Source: Streptosporangiaceae bacterium
GTDB taxonomy: Bacteria; Actinomycetota; Actinomycetes; Streptosporangiales; Streptosporangiaceae
Assembly: GCA_019239975.1 (NCBI GenBank)
Contig: JAFAZE010000145.1
Location: 1-64,000 of the forward strand
Direction: 5' to 3'
DNA: 64,000 bases
Shown here: piece by piece, positions 25,563-34,388 of the stretch
Position numbering within the stretch: position 1 is the stretch's first letter
Layout: every line of letters starts with the position of its first letter
Notes under the pieces: generated by a model
What the model saw: the letters and a program-made list of their open reading frames with translations, nothing else
What the model was told of the DNA's origin: nothing
Databases searched by the model: none
Translations under genes and position numbers: made by a program

Positions 25563-27131
25563 ATGGAGAAACATTGGGCCAATCCAGACCTGCACCTGGA
25601 TCTCAACGGTCCGCGGCTCGGGGCATCGCTGGAGGACGCGCTGCGGTCGGCGGTTCGCGACGGCAGGCTCGTGCCGGGAACCCGGCTGCCCGCCTCCCGG
25701 GTGCTGGCGGCCGACCTGGGAATAGCCCGCAACACGGTCGCCGATGCCTACAGCCAGCTCGCCGCGGAGGGATGGCTGACGGCGAAGACCGGGGCCGGGA
25801 CGTGGGTGGCCGGCCAGGGGCCGGAGACCGCGCCCGCGCTGCCCGGTCCGGCGCCGGCCCCGCCGGCGGGGGTACCGTCGCCGCGCTACGACATGCGTTC
25901 CGGGGCCGGCGACCTGTCCGCGTTCCCCCGGCGGGAGTGGCTGGCGGCGGCGCGGAAGGCGCTGAGCGCCGTTGCCGACCGCGCGCTGGACTACCCGGAT
26001 CCGCGTGGGCTTCCGCAGCTGCGCGAGGCGCTGGCCGGTTACGTCGCGCGGACGCGAGGCGTCAGCACCGATCCCGGGCGCATCGTCGTCTGCGCGGGCT
26101 TCGCACATGCGCTGGCGCTGCTCAGCCACGTGCTGCGGGCCCGCGGCGCGACCACCATGGCGGTCGAAGTCTACGGGCACGAAGCGCACCGCCGGATCCC
26201 CGAAAGCAACGGACTGCGCGTGGTCGCGCTGCCGGTCGACCGCGGCGGCGTAGTGGCAGACGTGCTGACCAGCTCCTTTGCGGGTGCGCTGCCTGAGGGG
26301 GCGGCGCGCGGTGGCGCGGGCACGGTGGGCGGTGGCGCGGGCACGGTGGGCGGTGGCGCGGGCACGGTGGGCGGTGGCGCGGGCGTGGCGGCGGGCCGGG
26401 CGGCGGGGTGGGCGGACGCGGTGCTGCTGACGCCCGCGCACCAGTTTCCGCTCGGCGTGACCCTGCAGCCGGAGCGCCGCAGGGCGCTCGTGGCGTGGGC
26501 CGCGCGCAGCGGCGCGCTGCTGATCGAGGACGACTATGACGGCGAGTTCCGCTACGACCGCCATCCGGTTGGCGCCATGCAGGGGCTCGCGCCCGACCAT
26601 GTGGTGTACGCCGGCACGGCGAGCAAGAGCCTGGCGCCAGGGCTGCGGCTCGGCTGGCTGGCGGTGCCGCGCCGGCTGGCCGGCGACGTGACGGCGGCGG
26701 CCGAAATCGCCGGCGGGTGCCCGGACGTGCTCAGCCAGCTCACGCTGGCGGAGTTCATCGCCTCCGGTGGCTATGACCGGCAGGTCCGCCAGGCCAGGCT
26801 CGCCTGCCGGCGCCGGCGCGACCGGATGATCGCCGCGCTGCGCCAGGCCGCGCCCGGGGTGCGCGTCACCGGCATCGCCGCCGGGCTGCATGCCCTCGTG
26901 GAGCTGCCGCCCGGCATGCGCGAGGACGAGGCCGTCGCCCGTGCGGCCCGCCACGGTCTCGCCGTCCAGGCGCTTGGCGCCTTCTATCGCGGCGACCGCG
27001 GCGGCCACCTGGCCGACAGACATCGGCCGGCCTTGGTGGTCGGCTACGCGCGGCCCGCGGGCCACGCCTTCACCACGGCGCTGGCCAGGCTCTGCGCCGC
27101 CCTGGCGGACCGGGGCGGGCCGGCGGACTGA
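25563..27131 (+). CDS. MocR-type GntR/aminotransferase regulator
   Basis: 522 residues. Residues 15-85 are a GntR winged helix (LGASLEDALRSAVRDGRLVPGTRLPASRVLAADLGIARNTVADAYSQLAAEGWL). From about 110 to the end is a fold-type I aminotransferase-like domain binding pyridoxal phosphate, with DYDGEFRYD and the Schiff-base lysine in YAGTASKSLAPGLRLGWL (near 355). Such proteins are transcription factors sensing PLP or amino-compound ligands, usually acting on a divergent neighbour, here the AhpD-like gene. Between about residues 245 and 280 a Gly-rich insert (repeated GGGAGTV) interrupts the aminotransferase domain. It is encoded by a 21-base tandem repeat near 26310-26385. Confidence 0.9.
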   Translation: MEKHWANPDLHLDLNGPRLGASLEDALRSAVRDGRLVPGTRLPASRVLAADLGIARNTVADAYSQLAAEGWLTAKTGAGTWVAGQGPETAPALPGPAPAPPAGVPSPRYDMRSGAGDLSAFPRREWLAAARKALSAVADRALDYPDPRGLPQLREALAGYVARTRGVSTDPGRIVVCAGFAHALALLSHVLRARGATTMAVEVYGHEAHRRIPESNGLRVVALPVDRGGVVADVLTSSFAGALPEGAARGGAGTVGGGAGTVGGGAGTVGGGAGVAAGRAAGWADAVLLTPAHQFPLGVTLQPERRRALVAWAARSGALLIEDDYDGEFRYDRHPVGAMQGLAPDHVVYAGTASKSLAPGLRLGWLAVPRRLAGDVTAAAEIAGGCPDVLSQLTLAEFIASGGYDRQVRQARLACRRRRDRMIAALRQAAPGVRVTGIAAGLHALVELPPGMREDEAVARAARHGLAVQALGAFYRGDRGGHLADRHRPALVVGYARPAGHAFTTALARLCAALADRGGPAD

Positions 27132-27255
27132 GGCGGCCGGCGGAATGGGGTCAGCGGGCCGGCACGGCCGGCTCTGCCGGGCCCACGACGACGGCGGAGC
27201 CGGCGAAGTCCGCAGGCGTTCAAGCGGTTCCCGAAGAGGGAGAACCGGCTGGCGT

Positions 27256-28479
27256 TCAGGCGGCTCCCCCGGACTGGCGCGCGTGCCAGGCCATCCATGC
27301 GGTCAGCGCCGCGACCGCCGCGGCCAGGAGGGCGAACGCGCCGCCACGGCCGAGCACCGAGTTGAGCCCGTCGACGGCGTAGGGCGCCGCGAAGCCGGCA
27401 TAGCTCAGCGCGAAGTAGCAGGCGACGACGGCGCCCCGGTCATGCGCGCCTGCGAGGTGCTCGGCCTGGCGCAGGCCGGAGACCAGGCACAGGCCGTAGG
27501 CCAGGCCGAGCAGCACCGCGCCCGTCCCGGCGAGCAGGCGGCCGGCGGAGGTCACCGCGGCGATGCCGACGGCCGCGCCCGCGGCCGCGCACCCGAGGCC
27601 GGCGACGATCGCCGCGTGCCCGCGGCGTGCCTCGAGCCGGCGCGCGAGCGGCTGGACCCCGGTGCCCGCGGCGAACGCCAGCGCGGTCATCAGGCCGGCG
27701 AAGCCTACCGACAGGGTGCGCGCGCTGGTGACCTCCTCCGGCAGCACGACGATGGCCACCGACATGGAGCCGAACACCACAGGGGCGGGCAGCGCCACCG
27801 TGAGCCAGAACCTGAGCGTGCGGACGGCCGCGGGCGGCCAGCGGCGGCGCGCCGTCGCGTGGTGGGTACCGGTGCCGGGGACCGGCCAGAGGATGACGGC
27901 CGCCACCACGCCGATCGCCAGGTGAGGCAGGTACGGGATCACCAGCGGATCGCTGACCGACTGCGCCAGAACGGCGGCGACCACGGGCCCGAGCCCGAAG
28001 CCCGCGGTCAGCGCGAGAGCGGCGCGGCGTGCGCTGAGCCCCGATCCGTGCGACAGCTCCTGCACCCATGCGGTCGCCGCGCCGAAGACGACTCCGGAGC
28101 ACAGCCCGGCGAGCGCCCGCCCCGCCGCGATCAGCGGGAGGGACCGGGGACCGGCCGCCAGCAGCAGCGTGGCCAGCGGCGACAGCGCGACGAACGGCAG
28201 CACGACCGCGCGGCGGCCGAACCGGTCCGAGGCCGGGCCGCCGATGAGCAGGCCGGGAATCAGCGTCGCCGCGTAGATGCCGAACAGCCCGGCGACCGCT
28301 CCGGGCCCCAGCCCGAGCTCATGCCGGTACACGATCAGCATCGGCGAGAACTGGTTGGCTCCCCATCCCACGGCGAACATCGCGAGCGCGACTCGCACCC
28401 ACGAGGCGGCCGCTTCGGCCGCGCCGCCGTCTGCCGTGCTCACCTCAACCGCGCTGACCTTATCCGGTGTGACAGCCAC
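27256..28479 (-). CDS. MFS transporter
   Basis: 407 residues with about twelve hydrophobic spans in the major facilitator fold. The family signature between spans 2 and 3 is visible as GGPASDRFGRRAVV, and the matching cytoplasmic loop in the second half is PLARRLEARRGHAAIVAG. It should be a proton-driven exporter of a small molecule or drug; the substrate is not readable. The start is GTG 28479, six bases after a TATCGT box and without a Shine-Dalgarno. It is divergent from an ArsR-type regulator, and a perfect inverted repeat sits midway between the two promoters, implying repression by that regulator. Confidence 0.88.
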   Translation of the reverse strand: MAVTPDKVSAVEVSTADGGAAEAAASWVRVALAMFAVGWGANQFSPMLIVYRHELGLGPGAVAGLFGIYAATLIPGLLIGGPASDRFGRRAVVLPFVALSPLATLLLAAGPRSLPLIAAGRALAGLCSGVVFGAATAWVQELSHGSGLSARRAALALTAGFGLGPVVAAVLAQSVSDPLVIPYLPHLAIGVVAAVILWPVPGTGTHHATARRRWPPAAVRTLRFWLTVALPAPVVFGSMSVAIVVLPEEVTSARTLSVGFAGLMTALAFAAGTGVQPLARRLEARRGHAAIVAGLGCAAAGAAVGIAAVTSAGRLLAGTGAVLLGLAYGLCLVSGLRQAEHLAGAHDRGAVVACYFALSYAGFAAPYAVDGLNSVLGRGGAFALLAAAVAALTAWMAWHARQSGGAA

Positions 28480-28485
28480 AAGCCG

Positions 28486-28543
28486 ACGATACAGAGGAAA
28501 CTGTCAAACCGGCATTTGACAATCCATGGGCTACCCTGGATGG
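28486..28543. promoter_or_regulatory. Symmetric operator between two leaderless promoters
   Basis: TGTCAAA (28502-28508), six bases, TTTGACA (28515-28521): a perfect inverted repeat. Ten bases to its left is the minus-strand -10 box TATCGT (28486-28491), six bases from the GTG of the MFS gene. Ten bases to its right is the plus-strand -10 box TACCCT (28532-28537), six bases from GTG 28544 of the regulator. A repressor bound here would cover both -35 regions. Confidence 0.75.
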
Positions 28544-29251
28544 GTGGACCCGGATGCCGACCTCGCCGCGATCGCCAGCCTGATGGCCGACCGGCATCGC
28601 GCGCAGATGCTGCTCGCGCTCCTCGGCGGCACGCCACAATCGGGCTCGGCGCTGGCCGAGGCGGCCGGCGTCTCCCGCTCGCTGGCCAGCGCCCACCTGA
28701 AGAAGCTCGTCGCGGGCGGCCTGGTACGCGCCGAGCCCAGCGGCCGCCAGCGGCTGTACTCGATCGCCTCGGAGCCGGTCGCGGACGCGCTCGAGATCCT
28801 CACCCTGCTGGCGCCGGCGACGCCGGTCCGCTCGCTGCGCGACTCGGTCCGCGCGAGGAGCCTGCGCTGGGCGCGGATGTGTTACGACCACCTGGCGGGC
28901 GCGGTCGGGGTCGCGGTCGCCGGGGCCCTGGTCGGCGGCGACCTGATCCGTGAGCATGACGGCGGCTACGTGCTCGCGCCGCGCGGCGCGGCCGGGTTCG
29001 GCGAGTTCGGCATCGATGTCGGCGAGCTTCGGTACCGCAGCAGGCCGCTGCTGCGTCCCTGCATGGACTGGAGCGAGCACCGCCATCACCTGGCCGGAAG
29101 CCTGGGCGCCGCCATCGCCGCCGAGATGGTCCGCCGCGACTGGCTGCACACCCGCGAGGCCACACGTATCGTCACCGTGACCGAATCCGGCGAGGCCGGC
29201 CTGCGCGACTGGCTCGGCGTCGACGTCTCCCAGCTCAGGACCGCCGCATAG
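28544..29251 (+). CDS. ArsR-type winged-helix regulator
   Basis: About 235 residues. The N-terminal 80 residues are a winged helix of the ArsR type: DLAAIASLMADRHRAQMLLALLGG, recognition helix SRSLASAHLKKLVAGGLV and wing EPSGRQRLYSIAS. The C-terminal 140 residues form an extra helical domain (RWARMCYDHLAGAVGVAVAGALV ... LRPCMDWSEHRHHLAGSLGAAIA) containing Cys and His residues in CMDWSEHRHH, a possible ligand or metal site. I prefer GTG 28544, which follows TACCCT by six bases, to the ATG at 28526. The gene is divergent from the MFS transporter and probably represses both through the palindrome at 28502-28521. Confidence 0.85.
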   Translation: MDPDADLAAIASLMADRHRAQMLLALLGGTPQSGSALAEAAGVSRSLASAHLKKLVAGGLVRAEPSGRQRLYSIASEPVADALEILTLLAPATPVRSLRDSVRARSLRWARMCYDHLAGAVGVAVAGALVGGDLIREHDGGYVLAPRGAAGFGEFGIDVGELRYRSRPLLRPCMDWSEHRHHLAGSLGAAIAAEMVRRDWLHTREATRIVTVTESGEAGLRDWLGVDVSQLRTAA

Positions 29252-29287
29252 GCACCCAGCAATGTCGCCGGCATAAAAGAAGCCATG

Positions 29288-29335
29288 CCCGGTGACCGGG
29301 TATAAGCGATTTCGCGACGCAAGAGCGCTTTTTGC
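29288..29335. promoter_or_regulatory. Palindromes upstream of secreted nuclease gene
   Basis: CCCGGT-G-ACCGGG (29288-29300) is a perfect palindrome. GCAAGAGCGCTTTTTGC (29319-29335) is a near-perfect one whose right arm holds five T residues. They lie between the ArsR-type gene and the nuclease, so either could be a terminator for the former or an operator for the latter. Confidence 0.4.
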
Positions 29336-29424
29336 CGTGTTGATAGCGGCGCCCTTCTTATGACAGCGTTGGCGTGTACCACGATGCCCATCGGACGTCA
29401 GCCGGAACAGGAGGTGCGCATCCC

Positions 29425-30759
29425 GTGTCCATGCGGAAACTCATGCCGGCGACCGCGGCAGTGGCGGCTCTCACCCTCGCCGTGCCCGGCATAGCGACGG
29501 CTACCACGAACCGTAATGCCGCACAACCAGTAACACATAACACTCTGGCATCTCACGCGGCGCATAACAACGCCAGGCAAGCGGCGAACCGCCGGGCGTT
29601 CGGCCAGGCGCCCGCCGTACCGGCTGCCGCGGGCAACTGCTCCGGTGCTCTGCGCTACTCCGCCCGGCACCCCCGTCAGGTTGTCAGCTGCATGACCGCG
29701 GGCACCCCGGCAGGCCGCACGGGGCGCGTGATCACCCGGAAGGAAGGGTTCCCGGTCACGTGCGACTCCCTTCCCACCGTTGTCTGGTATTACGGGCGCT
29801 TCCAGATATGCCTGGAGGACTTTTTCACCGAGTACGAGGTGGTGAACGGCAAGGTAAAAGGCACCGCGAAGTTCAGCTATGCCCAGCAACTCGACTTTGC
29901 GCCCCGCAGCCTGCAATGGACCGAAGCCGATTACGCGAGGCTGGACTCGGTGTCAGGCATATCGAAGACCAACTCGCTGGGCTGGGTGACCAAGTGCTCA
30001 GGGTCCTGCGCTCCGGCCAAGCGGACCGTGTTTCCCGTGACCCCGATCAAGGTGCACCAGACACTGCACGGCACCGCCACGTTCGCCGGCACACCCGCCA
30101 AGGGCACGACGGGCACGCTGTCGGCCCAGCCCACGGTGACCGTCGTGGATCCCGTCGGCAAGCCGGAAGCGTATCCGATCACCCTGGCCAAATCCCTGGA
30201 GGCGCGCTGCGACAGCCAGGTGGCGGTGAGCAACACCTCCGGGTGCGTCATCCCGATCTACGTTCCCGTGTTCACCGTCTCGCTCGCCAGTTCCGGAGCC
30301 AGCGCGGCGATGATTCAGTGGGCGCAGACGAACCTGTCGGGCCACTGGGGACTGCAGGGCTCCGGGCAGCCCCTGCGCCGCCTGGCCAGCGACAGCAAGG
30401 CGCGCGCGAACCGCAACAGGATCTGCGACGGCAGCTTCGTCAGCGGATCGACCAACGTTGCCGACGACAGCTGCGACGAATTCCCCTTTGCCAAGACCTA
30501 TGAAAGCGGCAACCTCAACGGCGTCACCGCGGGAAGCCAGTGCGCGCAGGTCACCGCCATCAGAACAGCGAACGCAGGCACGGTCGCGCAGCAGTGGGCC
30601 AAGATCTCGGTGATCGGGAAACCGGCCGCGAGCGAGAAATGCGTACGGGGCCATATCCCGCTGCCGCTCAACACCGACGTCGGCGGCGGCCTCGGCCGGT
30701 TCGCCCAGGCTCAGCGGTTGATCGACAACGACGAATACTGGCTGGCTGTCACCCCGTAG
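29425..30759 (+). CDS. Secreted protein with C-terminal NucA/NucB-type DNase domain
   Basis: About 444 residues. A Sec signal peptide covers residues about 1-30 (LMPATAAVAALTLAVPGIATA). A large extracellular region of unknown fold with several cysteines follows. The C-terminal 110 residues match NucA/NucB-type deoxyribonucleases: ICDGSFVSGSTNVADDSCDEFPFAKTYESG, with the DDSCDEFPFA catalytic signature, and the C-terminal NDEYWLAV. It should be an exported DNA-degrading enzyme. The start GTG 29425 is ten bases after AGGAGG (29409-29414); an ATG two codons later is possible. The gene runs convergently into the DUF6461-like gene with six bases between stops. Confidence 0.8.
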   Translation: MSMRKLMPATAAVAALTLAVPGIATATTNRNAAQPVTHNTLASHAAHNNARQAANRRAFGQAPAVPAAAGNCSGALRYSARHPRQVVSCMTAGTPAGRTGRVITRKEGFPVTCDSLPTVVWYYGRFQICLEDFFTEYEVVNGKVKGTAKFSYAQQLDFAPRSLQWTEADYARLDSVSGISKTNSLGWVTKCSGSCAPAKRTVFPVTPIKVHQTLHGTATFAGTPAKGTTGTLSAQPTVTVVDPVGKPEAYPITLAKSLEARCDSQVAVSNTSGCVIPIYVPVFTVSLASSGASAAMIQWAQTNLSGHWGLQGSGQPLRRLASDSKARANRNRICDGSFVSGSTNVADDSCDEFPFAKTYESGNLNGVTAGSQCAQVTAIRTANAGTVAQQWAKISVIGKPAASEKCVRGHIPLPLNTDVGGGLGRFAQAQRLIDNDEYWLAVTP

Positions 30760-30765
30760 CCAGGG

Positions 30766-31869
30766 CTACCGCGGTTCCGGGGGGACCCCGCCCCCGGCCA
30801 GCCCGGTGAGGACCTGCTCTCGCCACCCGGGCCCGGCCCACCGCTTGCGGTGCATCAGCACCTCCCCAAGCGCGCGGGATCCCCCCTCGGCCATTGCCAT
30901 CCGCAGCGGCCGCACGGCCTCCGCGCGTGCCGCGCGGGCGTGCCGTTCCTCCGGCGTGATCCATCCTGCGGCGGACCCAGGCAGCGCGTCCTGCTCGGCC
31001 TCATACCGCTCCCGGCACAGCCGGCGCAGCGCCACGCCGAGCGGTTCGGTGTCGGTTACCACGTGCCGCCGCCCCCCGGCCGCGGCCCGCACGGCCGCTG
31101 CCAGTTCCGGATACCGGGCGAGCCGGGTTTGTTCCAGCAGCAGCCGTGACTGGTCCGCGAGGAGCGATGCCACGGTCCGCGGCGGCGCCTGCCGCACCAG
31201 CGGGTCGATCACCAGATCGCCGATGCTGAACTGCCAGTCCGGGTCCGGCGCGGGCAGGTCCTCGAGCCGCGGCAGGATCCGCGCGCTCGGCCATGGTCCT
31301 TCCACCTGCCGCGGCGACAGCGACAGGCCGAAGGCGCGCCCGGCCACGGTCAGCACCGACTCCAGGTCACCGAGAACCGGCCCGCCGCCGGCGTCGTACT
31401 GAGCCTGTGCCGCGAAGTCCAGGCCCACATCGCGCAGCAGCGGCAGGAACCGGTCCGGGTCACTGCCCTTCCGGGTGTACGGCGGGATCGTCACCAGGTG
31501 GCTGACCACCGCCCCGGCCGCCGCGTACCCGAACTCCGCGAACGCGTCCAGTGCGTGGCGCACCACCACGGCCTCCCCGCCATCAGGCACCCGGCGCAGC
31601 ACCTCGGGCCGGACGCCCTCGTACGAGGCCTCCTCCCAGGCGAACAGCCACCCGTCACACCGGCCCACCCGGACGAACGGGCCATACCCCTCGTGCCATG
31701 AGGACTCGGCCGCCATCTGCTCGTCAAGCGTGCGAGGTGACGCCTCACCCGGATCCGCCCCGAACCGCGCCAGCACCTCTTCCCGCGTCATCCCGCGGAT
31801 GAACGTCACGCAGAAACTCGTGCGGGGCACCGGCCCCTGCCCCAGCCATGCGAGCCCAGGGCCAGCCAT
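30766..31869 (-). CDS. DUF6461-like protein
   Basis: 367 residues. The first 150 residues resemble the DUF6461 family of actinobacteria: FCVTFIRGMTREEVLARFGADPGE, then VRVGRCDGWLFAWEEASYEGVRPEVLRRVPDGGEAVVVRHALDAFAEFGYAAAGAVV. No enzyme motif is seen. The remaining 200 residues are charged and helical (LLADQSRLLLEQTRLARYPELAAAVRAAA, TPEERHARAARAEAVRPLRMAMAEGG), a region I cannot assign. GGGAGG lies four bases before ATG 31869. The function is unknown; family identity is from memory of the N-terminal pattern. Confidence 0.65.
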   Translation of the reverse strand: MAGPGLAWLGQGPVPRTSFCVTFIRGMTREEVLARFGADPGEASPRTLDEQMAAESSWHEGYGPFVRVGRCDGWLFAWEEASYEGVRPEVLRRVPDGGEAVVVRHALDAFAEFGYAAAGAVVSHLVTIPPYTRKGSDPDRFLPLLRDVGLDFAAQAQYDAGGGPVLGDLESVLTVAGRAFGLSLSPRQVEGPWPSARILPRLEDLPAPDPDWQFSIGDLVIDPLVRQAPPRTVASLLADQSRLLLEQTRLARYPELAAAVRAAAGGRRHVVTDTEPLGVALRRLCRERYEAEQDALPGSAAGWITPEERHARAARAEAVRPLRMAMAEGGSRALGEVLMHRKRWAGPGWREQVLTGLAGGGVPPEPR

Positions 31870-31964
31870 CCAGCCTCCCAGACCACCACGAGCCGTACCG
31901 GACGCACACGAGGCTATCCGCCGGCGTCACCCCGTCCGGGTGACGTGCGCAAAAGGTCCAGGGC

Positions 31965-33350
31965 GTGACGCTGTCAGGCATGGACAACCCCGTGATCGCG
32001 ACGGCGGCGGTGCCCGCAGCTGACAGCCCGCGGCCCCCGCCCGGACAGCGGTGGCTCGCGCGGCTGAGCTTCGTGCTCGCGGGCGCGGGCGTCGCGATCC
32101 TGGTGGCATTCGCCGAGCTGAAGAGCCTCGCGATGCTGGGCGTTGGCCTGGCGGCCGCGGTGATTGGCCTGGCGGCCGCGTACTTCTTCCTCTCGCGGCG
32201 GGGGATGTGGCGCTGGTTCGCGCTGGGGGTCTTCGTCTTCACGCCGCTCGCAGTGATCGCTGTCTTCGCCTTCTTCAGCCTGCTCTGGGTCGCGGTCGCC
32301 GCGGCCGCCGCGTGGCTGCTCGCGAGCGCGACCGCGCGCGCCGCGCTGGGCTGGGGCCGGAAGGAGCGCAAAGACTGGCGCATGCCGGAGCGCCCGGCGG
32401 CGCCGCCCCCCTCGCATCCGTACATGATCATGAACCCGAAATCCGGGGGCGGGAAGGTCGGGAAGTTCGACCTGAAGCGCAAGGCCGAGGAACTCGGCGC
32501 CGAGGTGTTCCTGATGAGCGCGTCCGAGCCGGTCGACGTCGGGGAGGTAGCCCGCAAGGCCGTCGCCCAGGGCGCCGACCTGCTCGGCGTCGCCGGGGGC
32601 GACGGGACGCAGGCGCTGGTCGCGGGCATCGCCGCCCAGCGCGGCATCCCGTTCATGGTGATCACGGCGGGCACGCGCAACCACTTCGCGCTCGACCTGG
32701 GGCTGGACCGGGAGAACCCGGCGGCGTGCCTCGACGCGCTGTCCGACCCCGTGGAACTGCGCATCGACCTCGGGTTGATCAACCGCCGCACCTTCGTCAA
32801 CAACGCGTCGTTCGGCGCGTACGCCGAGATCGTCGAGACGCCGTCCTACCGTGACGACAAGCTGGCCACGACGCTGGACCTGCTGCCCGACCTCCTGCAA
32901 GGCCACCGCGGAGTCCGGCTGACGGCACAGGTTGACGGCAGGACGATCAGCGGGCCGCAGGCGCTGCTCGTCGCCAACAACCCGTACGGAACCGGGGACA
33001 TCGCCGGCCTGAGTCGCCGTACCCGGCTGGATGGCGGCATGCTGGGGGTGGTGGGCGTCAAGGTGAGCAGCGCGCGGCAGGCAGTCGGCCTGCTGAACGG
33101 CACCCGGGGCCCCGGGCTGGCGGTCCTGACGGCGAAGGAGGTCGAGATCACCGCGGACGTGCTTCGGATCCCGATCGGCATCGACGGCGAGCCGGTGCTG
33201 ATGCCGGCCCCCGTGACGTGCACGATCTGTCCTCGCGCGCTCCGCGTCTGGGTGCCGCGGCACCGCCCCGGCGGCAGCCCGCCGAGCCCCCCGGTGAACT
33301 GGGCAAGGCTGCGGGGTCTCGCCGCGTTCTCCGGGCGCCGCCATGGGTGA
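31965..33350 (+). CDS. Diacylglycerol-kinase-family lipid kinase with membrane N-terminus
   Basis: 461 residues. The N-terminal 130 residues hold three or four membrane spans (VLAGAGVAILVAFAELKSLAMLGVGLAAAVIGLAAAYFFL, FALGVFVFTPLAVIAVFAFFSLLW). The catalytic domain follows with the nucleotide-binding MNPKSGGGK, the kinase signature GVAGGDGTQALV and PFMVITAGTRNHFALDLG. These enzymes phosphorylate diacylglycerol, sphingoid or related lipids at the membrane using ATP. AAAAGG eight bases upstream supports GTG 31965. The 3' end overlaps the start of the HAD-like gene by eight bases, implying coupled translation. Confidence 0.9.
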   Translation: MTLSGMDNPVIATAAVPAADSPRPPPGQRWLARLSFVLAGAGVAILVAFAELKSLAMLGVGLAAAVIGLAAAYFFLSRRGMWRWFALGVFVFTPLAVIAVFAFFSLLWVAVAAAAAWLLASATARAALGWGRKERKDWRMPERPAAPPPSHPYMIMNPKSGGGKVGKFDLKRKAEELGAEVFLMSASEPVDVGEVARKAVAQGADLLGVAGGDGTQALVAGIAAQRGIPFMVITAGTRNHFALDLGLDRENPAACLDALSDPVELRIDLGLINRRTFVNNASFGAYAEIVETPSYRDDKLATTLDLLPDLLQGHRGVRLTAQVDGRTISGPQALLVANNPYGTGDIAGLSRRTRLDGGMLGVVGVKVSSARQAVGLLNGTRGPGLAVLTAKEVEITADVLRIPIGIDGEPVLMPAPVTCTICPRALRVWVPRHRPGGSPPSPPVNWARLRGLAAFSGRRHG

Positions 33351-33852
33351 CGGCGTGCGGGCACCTCTGGAGCGCGCAGCGAGTCTGGACGAGGCGATGC
33401 GGCGTGCCCGGGAACTGACGGCGCGGACGATGATCTTCGATGTGGAACCGCTCGTCGCCCACTGGGAGAGCGACCAGGCGGCACTCGAGCACGGGATCGC
33501 ACGGGTGGTCAGCGAGCTTGCCGCGGCACCGAGCGTGCGGGTGCTGTGCTTCTCGACGAACTCGGCGCGCCGCCCCTCGGCCATGCCTGAACCTGATGGC
33601 GCGGGACCGCGACCGCAAGTGGTCTACCTGGCCTCGGCCGGCAAGCCGCTCCGCATCGCGCCGTACCGGGATTTCCCGCGGCCGGGAATGGTGGTCGGCG
33701 ACCAGATCGTCACCGACGGGATCCTGGCGCGGCGGCTCGGCTACACGTTCGTGCTCTACGACCCGCGGCTGGCGGACGTGCCGGCGGGTCCCCGGCTGCT
33801 GGGTGCCGGGGGGCGCCTCGTGCGCCACCTGCTGTTCAGCCGGGGTGACTGA
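33343..33852 (+). CDS. YqeG/HAD-like protein with altered catalytic motif
   Basis: 169 residues. It resembles the YqeG group of HAD phosphatases (phosphatidylglycerophosphate-phosphatase relatives): MIFDVEPLVAHW in place of the usual FDLDNTL, RVLCFSTNS in the motif II position, and VVGDQIVTDGILARRLGYTFVLY matching the motif IV region GDQ..TD. The nucleophile Asp is kept but the second Asp of DxD is Glu and the Thr is Leu, so activity is uncertain. Overlap with the lipid kinase gene suggests a joint role in phospholipid metabolism. Confidence 0.65.
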   Translation: MGDGVRAPLERAASLDEAMRRARELTARTMIFDVEPLVAHWESDQAALEHGIARVVSELAAAPSVRVLCFSTNSARRPSAMPEPDGAGPRPQVVYLASAGKPLRIAPYRDFPRPGMVVGDQIVTDGILARRLGYTFVLYDPRLADVPAGPRLLGAGGRLVRHLLFSRGD

Positions 33853-34388
33853 GCTGGCTGGCCTGCCCACGCGACACCACCGACGGGTACCGACCCGAGC
33901 TGAGCCGCATCGCCGCGTTCGTTCAGAATACTGAGTGAGAAACCCGCACATACCGGACATCTGGCTCGCCAACGCCGGCCGGCTGGCACCTTGGTCTGCC
34001 GTCAAACCGGCGAGCATCTTGATGAAGTGGTCCAGTCCTGTGACCTTTGGCCAATCAGGTGACGGATGGATTTTCTGAGATCAGTGCGGCTCGTGAGACT
34101 GTGAACATGGTGTGACGCTGAGTAACTCGTGAGCGGAAACGCCGCAGCCGCACGGCCTCCCGGCCTGCCCCGATGACACGGCGCCCGGTGGCCCCGGTGC
34201 CCCGCGAGGGCGGCATGGCGGCGGCCGGGAAATTTCTTGTTTTCGTCTCTGCCGCCGGGGTAGGCGCGGCGACCAAGATCGCGGTCCAAGATCGTTTTGG
34301 GTCAAACAAAATATCGTAGCTGAGTTCTGAACTGGATCCCACGTCCGCCGGCGATCGAGGCGGAGCGGCTTGGGCAAGGAGGCTGATG
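33853..34388. other. Non-coding gap ahead of gas-vesicle cluster
   Basis: No supported gene in these 536 bases. The last 100 bases are A/T-rich, with GTTTTGGGTCAAAC (34294-34307, GTTT...AAAC inverted) next to TATCGT (34312-34317), a plausible -10 box for the gas-vesicle operon. AGGAGG at 34377-34382 is the ribosome site of its first gene. Confidence 0.5.

Noticed and set aside
25149-27065. 638-codon minus-strand open frame
   Set aside because: Opposite the MocR gene and part of the AhpD-like gene; no recognisable domain.
29252-29424. Riboswitch (c-di-AMP type) upstream of the nuclease
   Set aside because: Only short palindromes are seen; the conserved riboswitch core words are missing.
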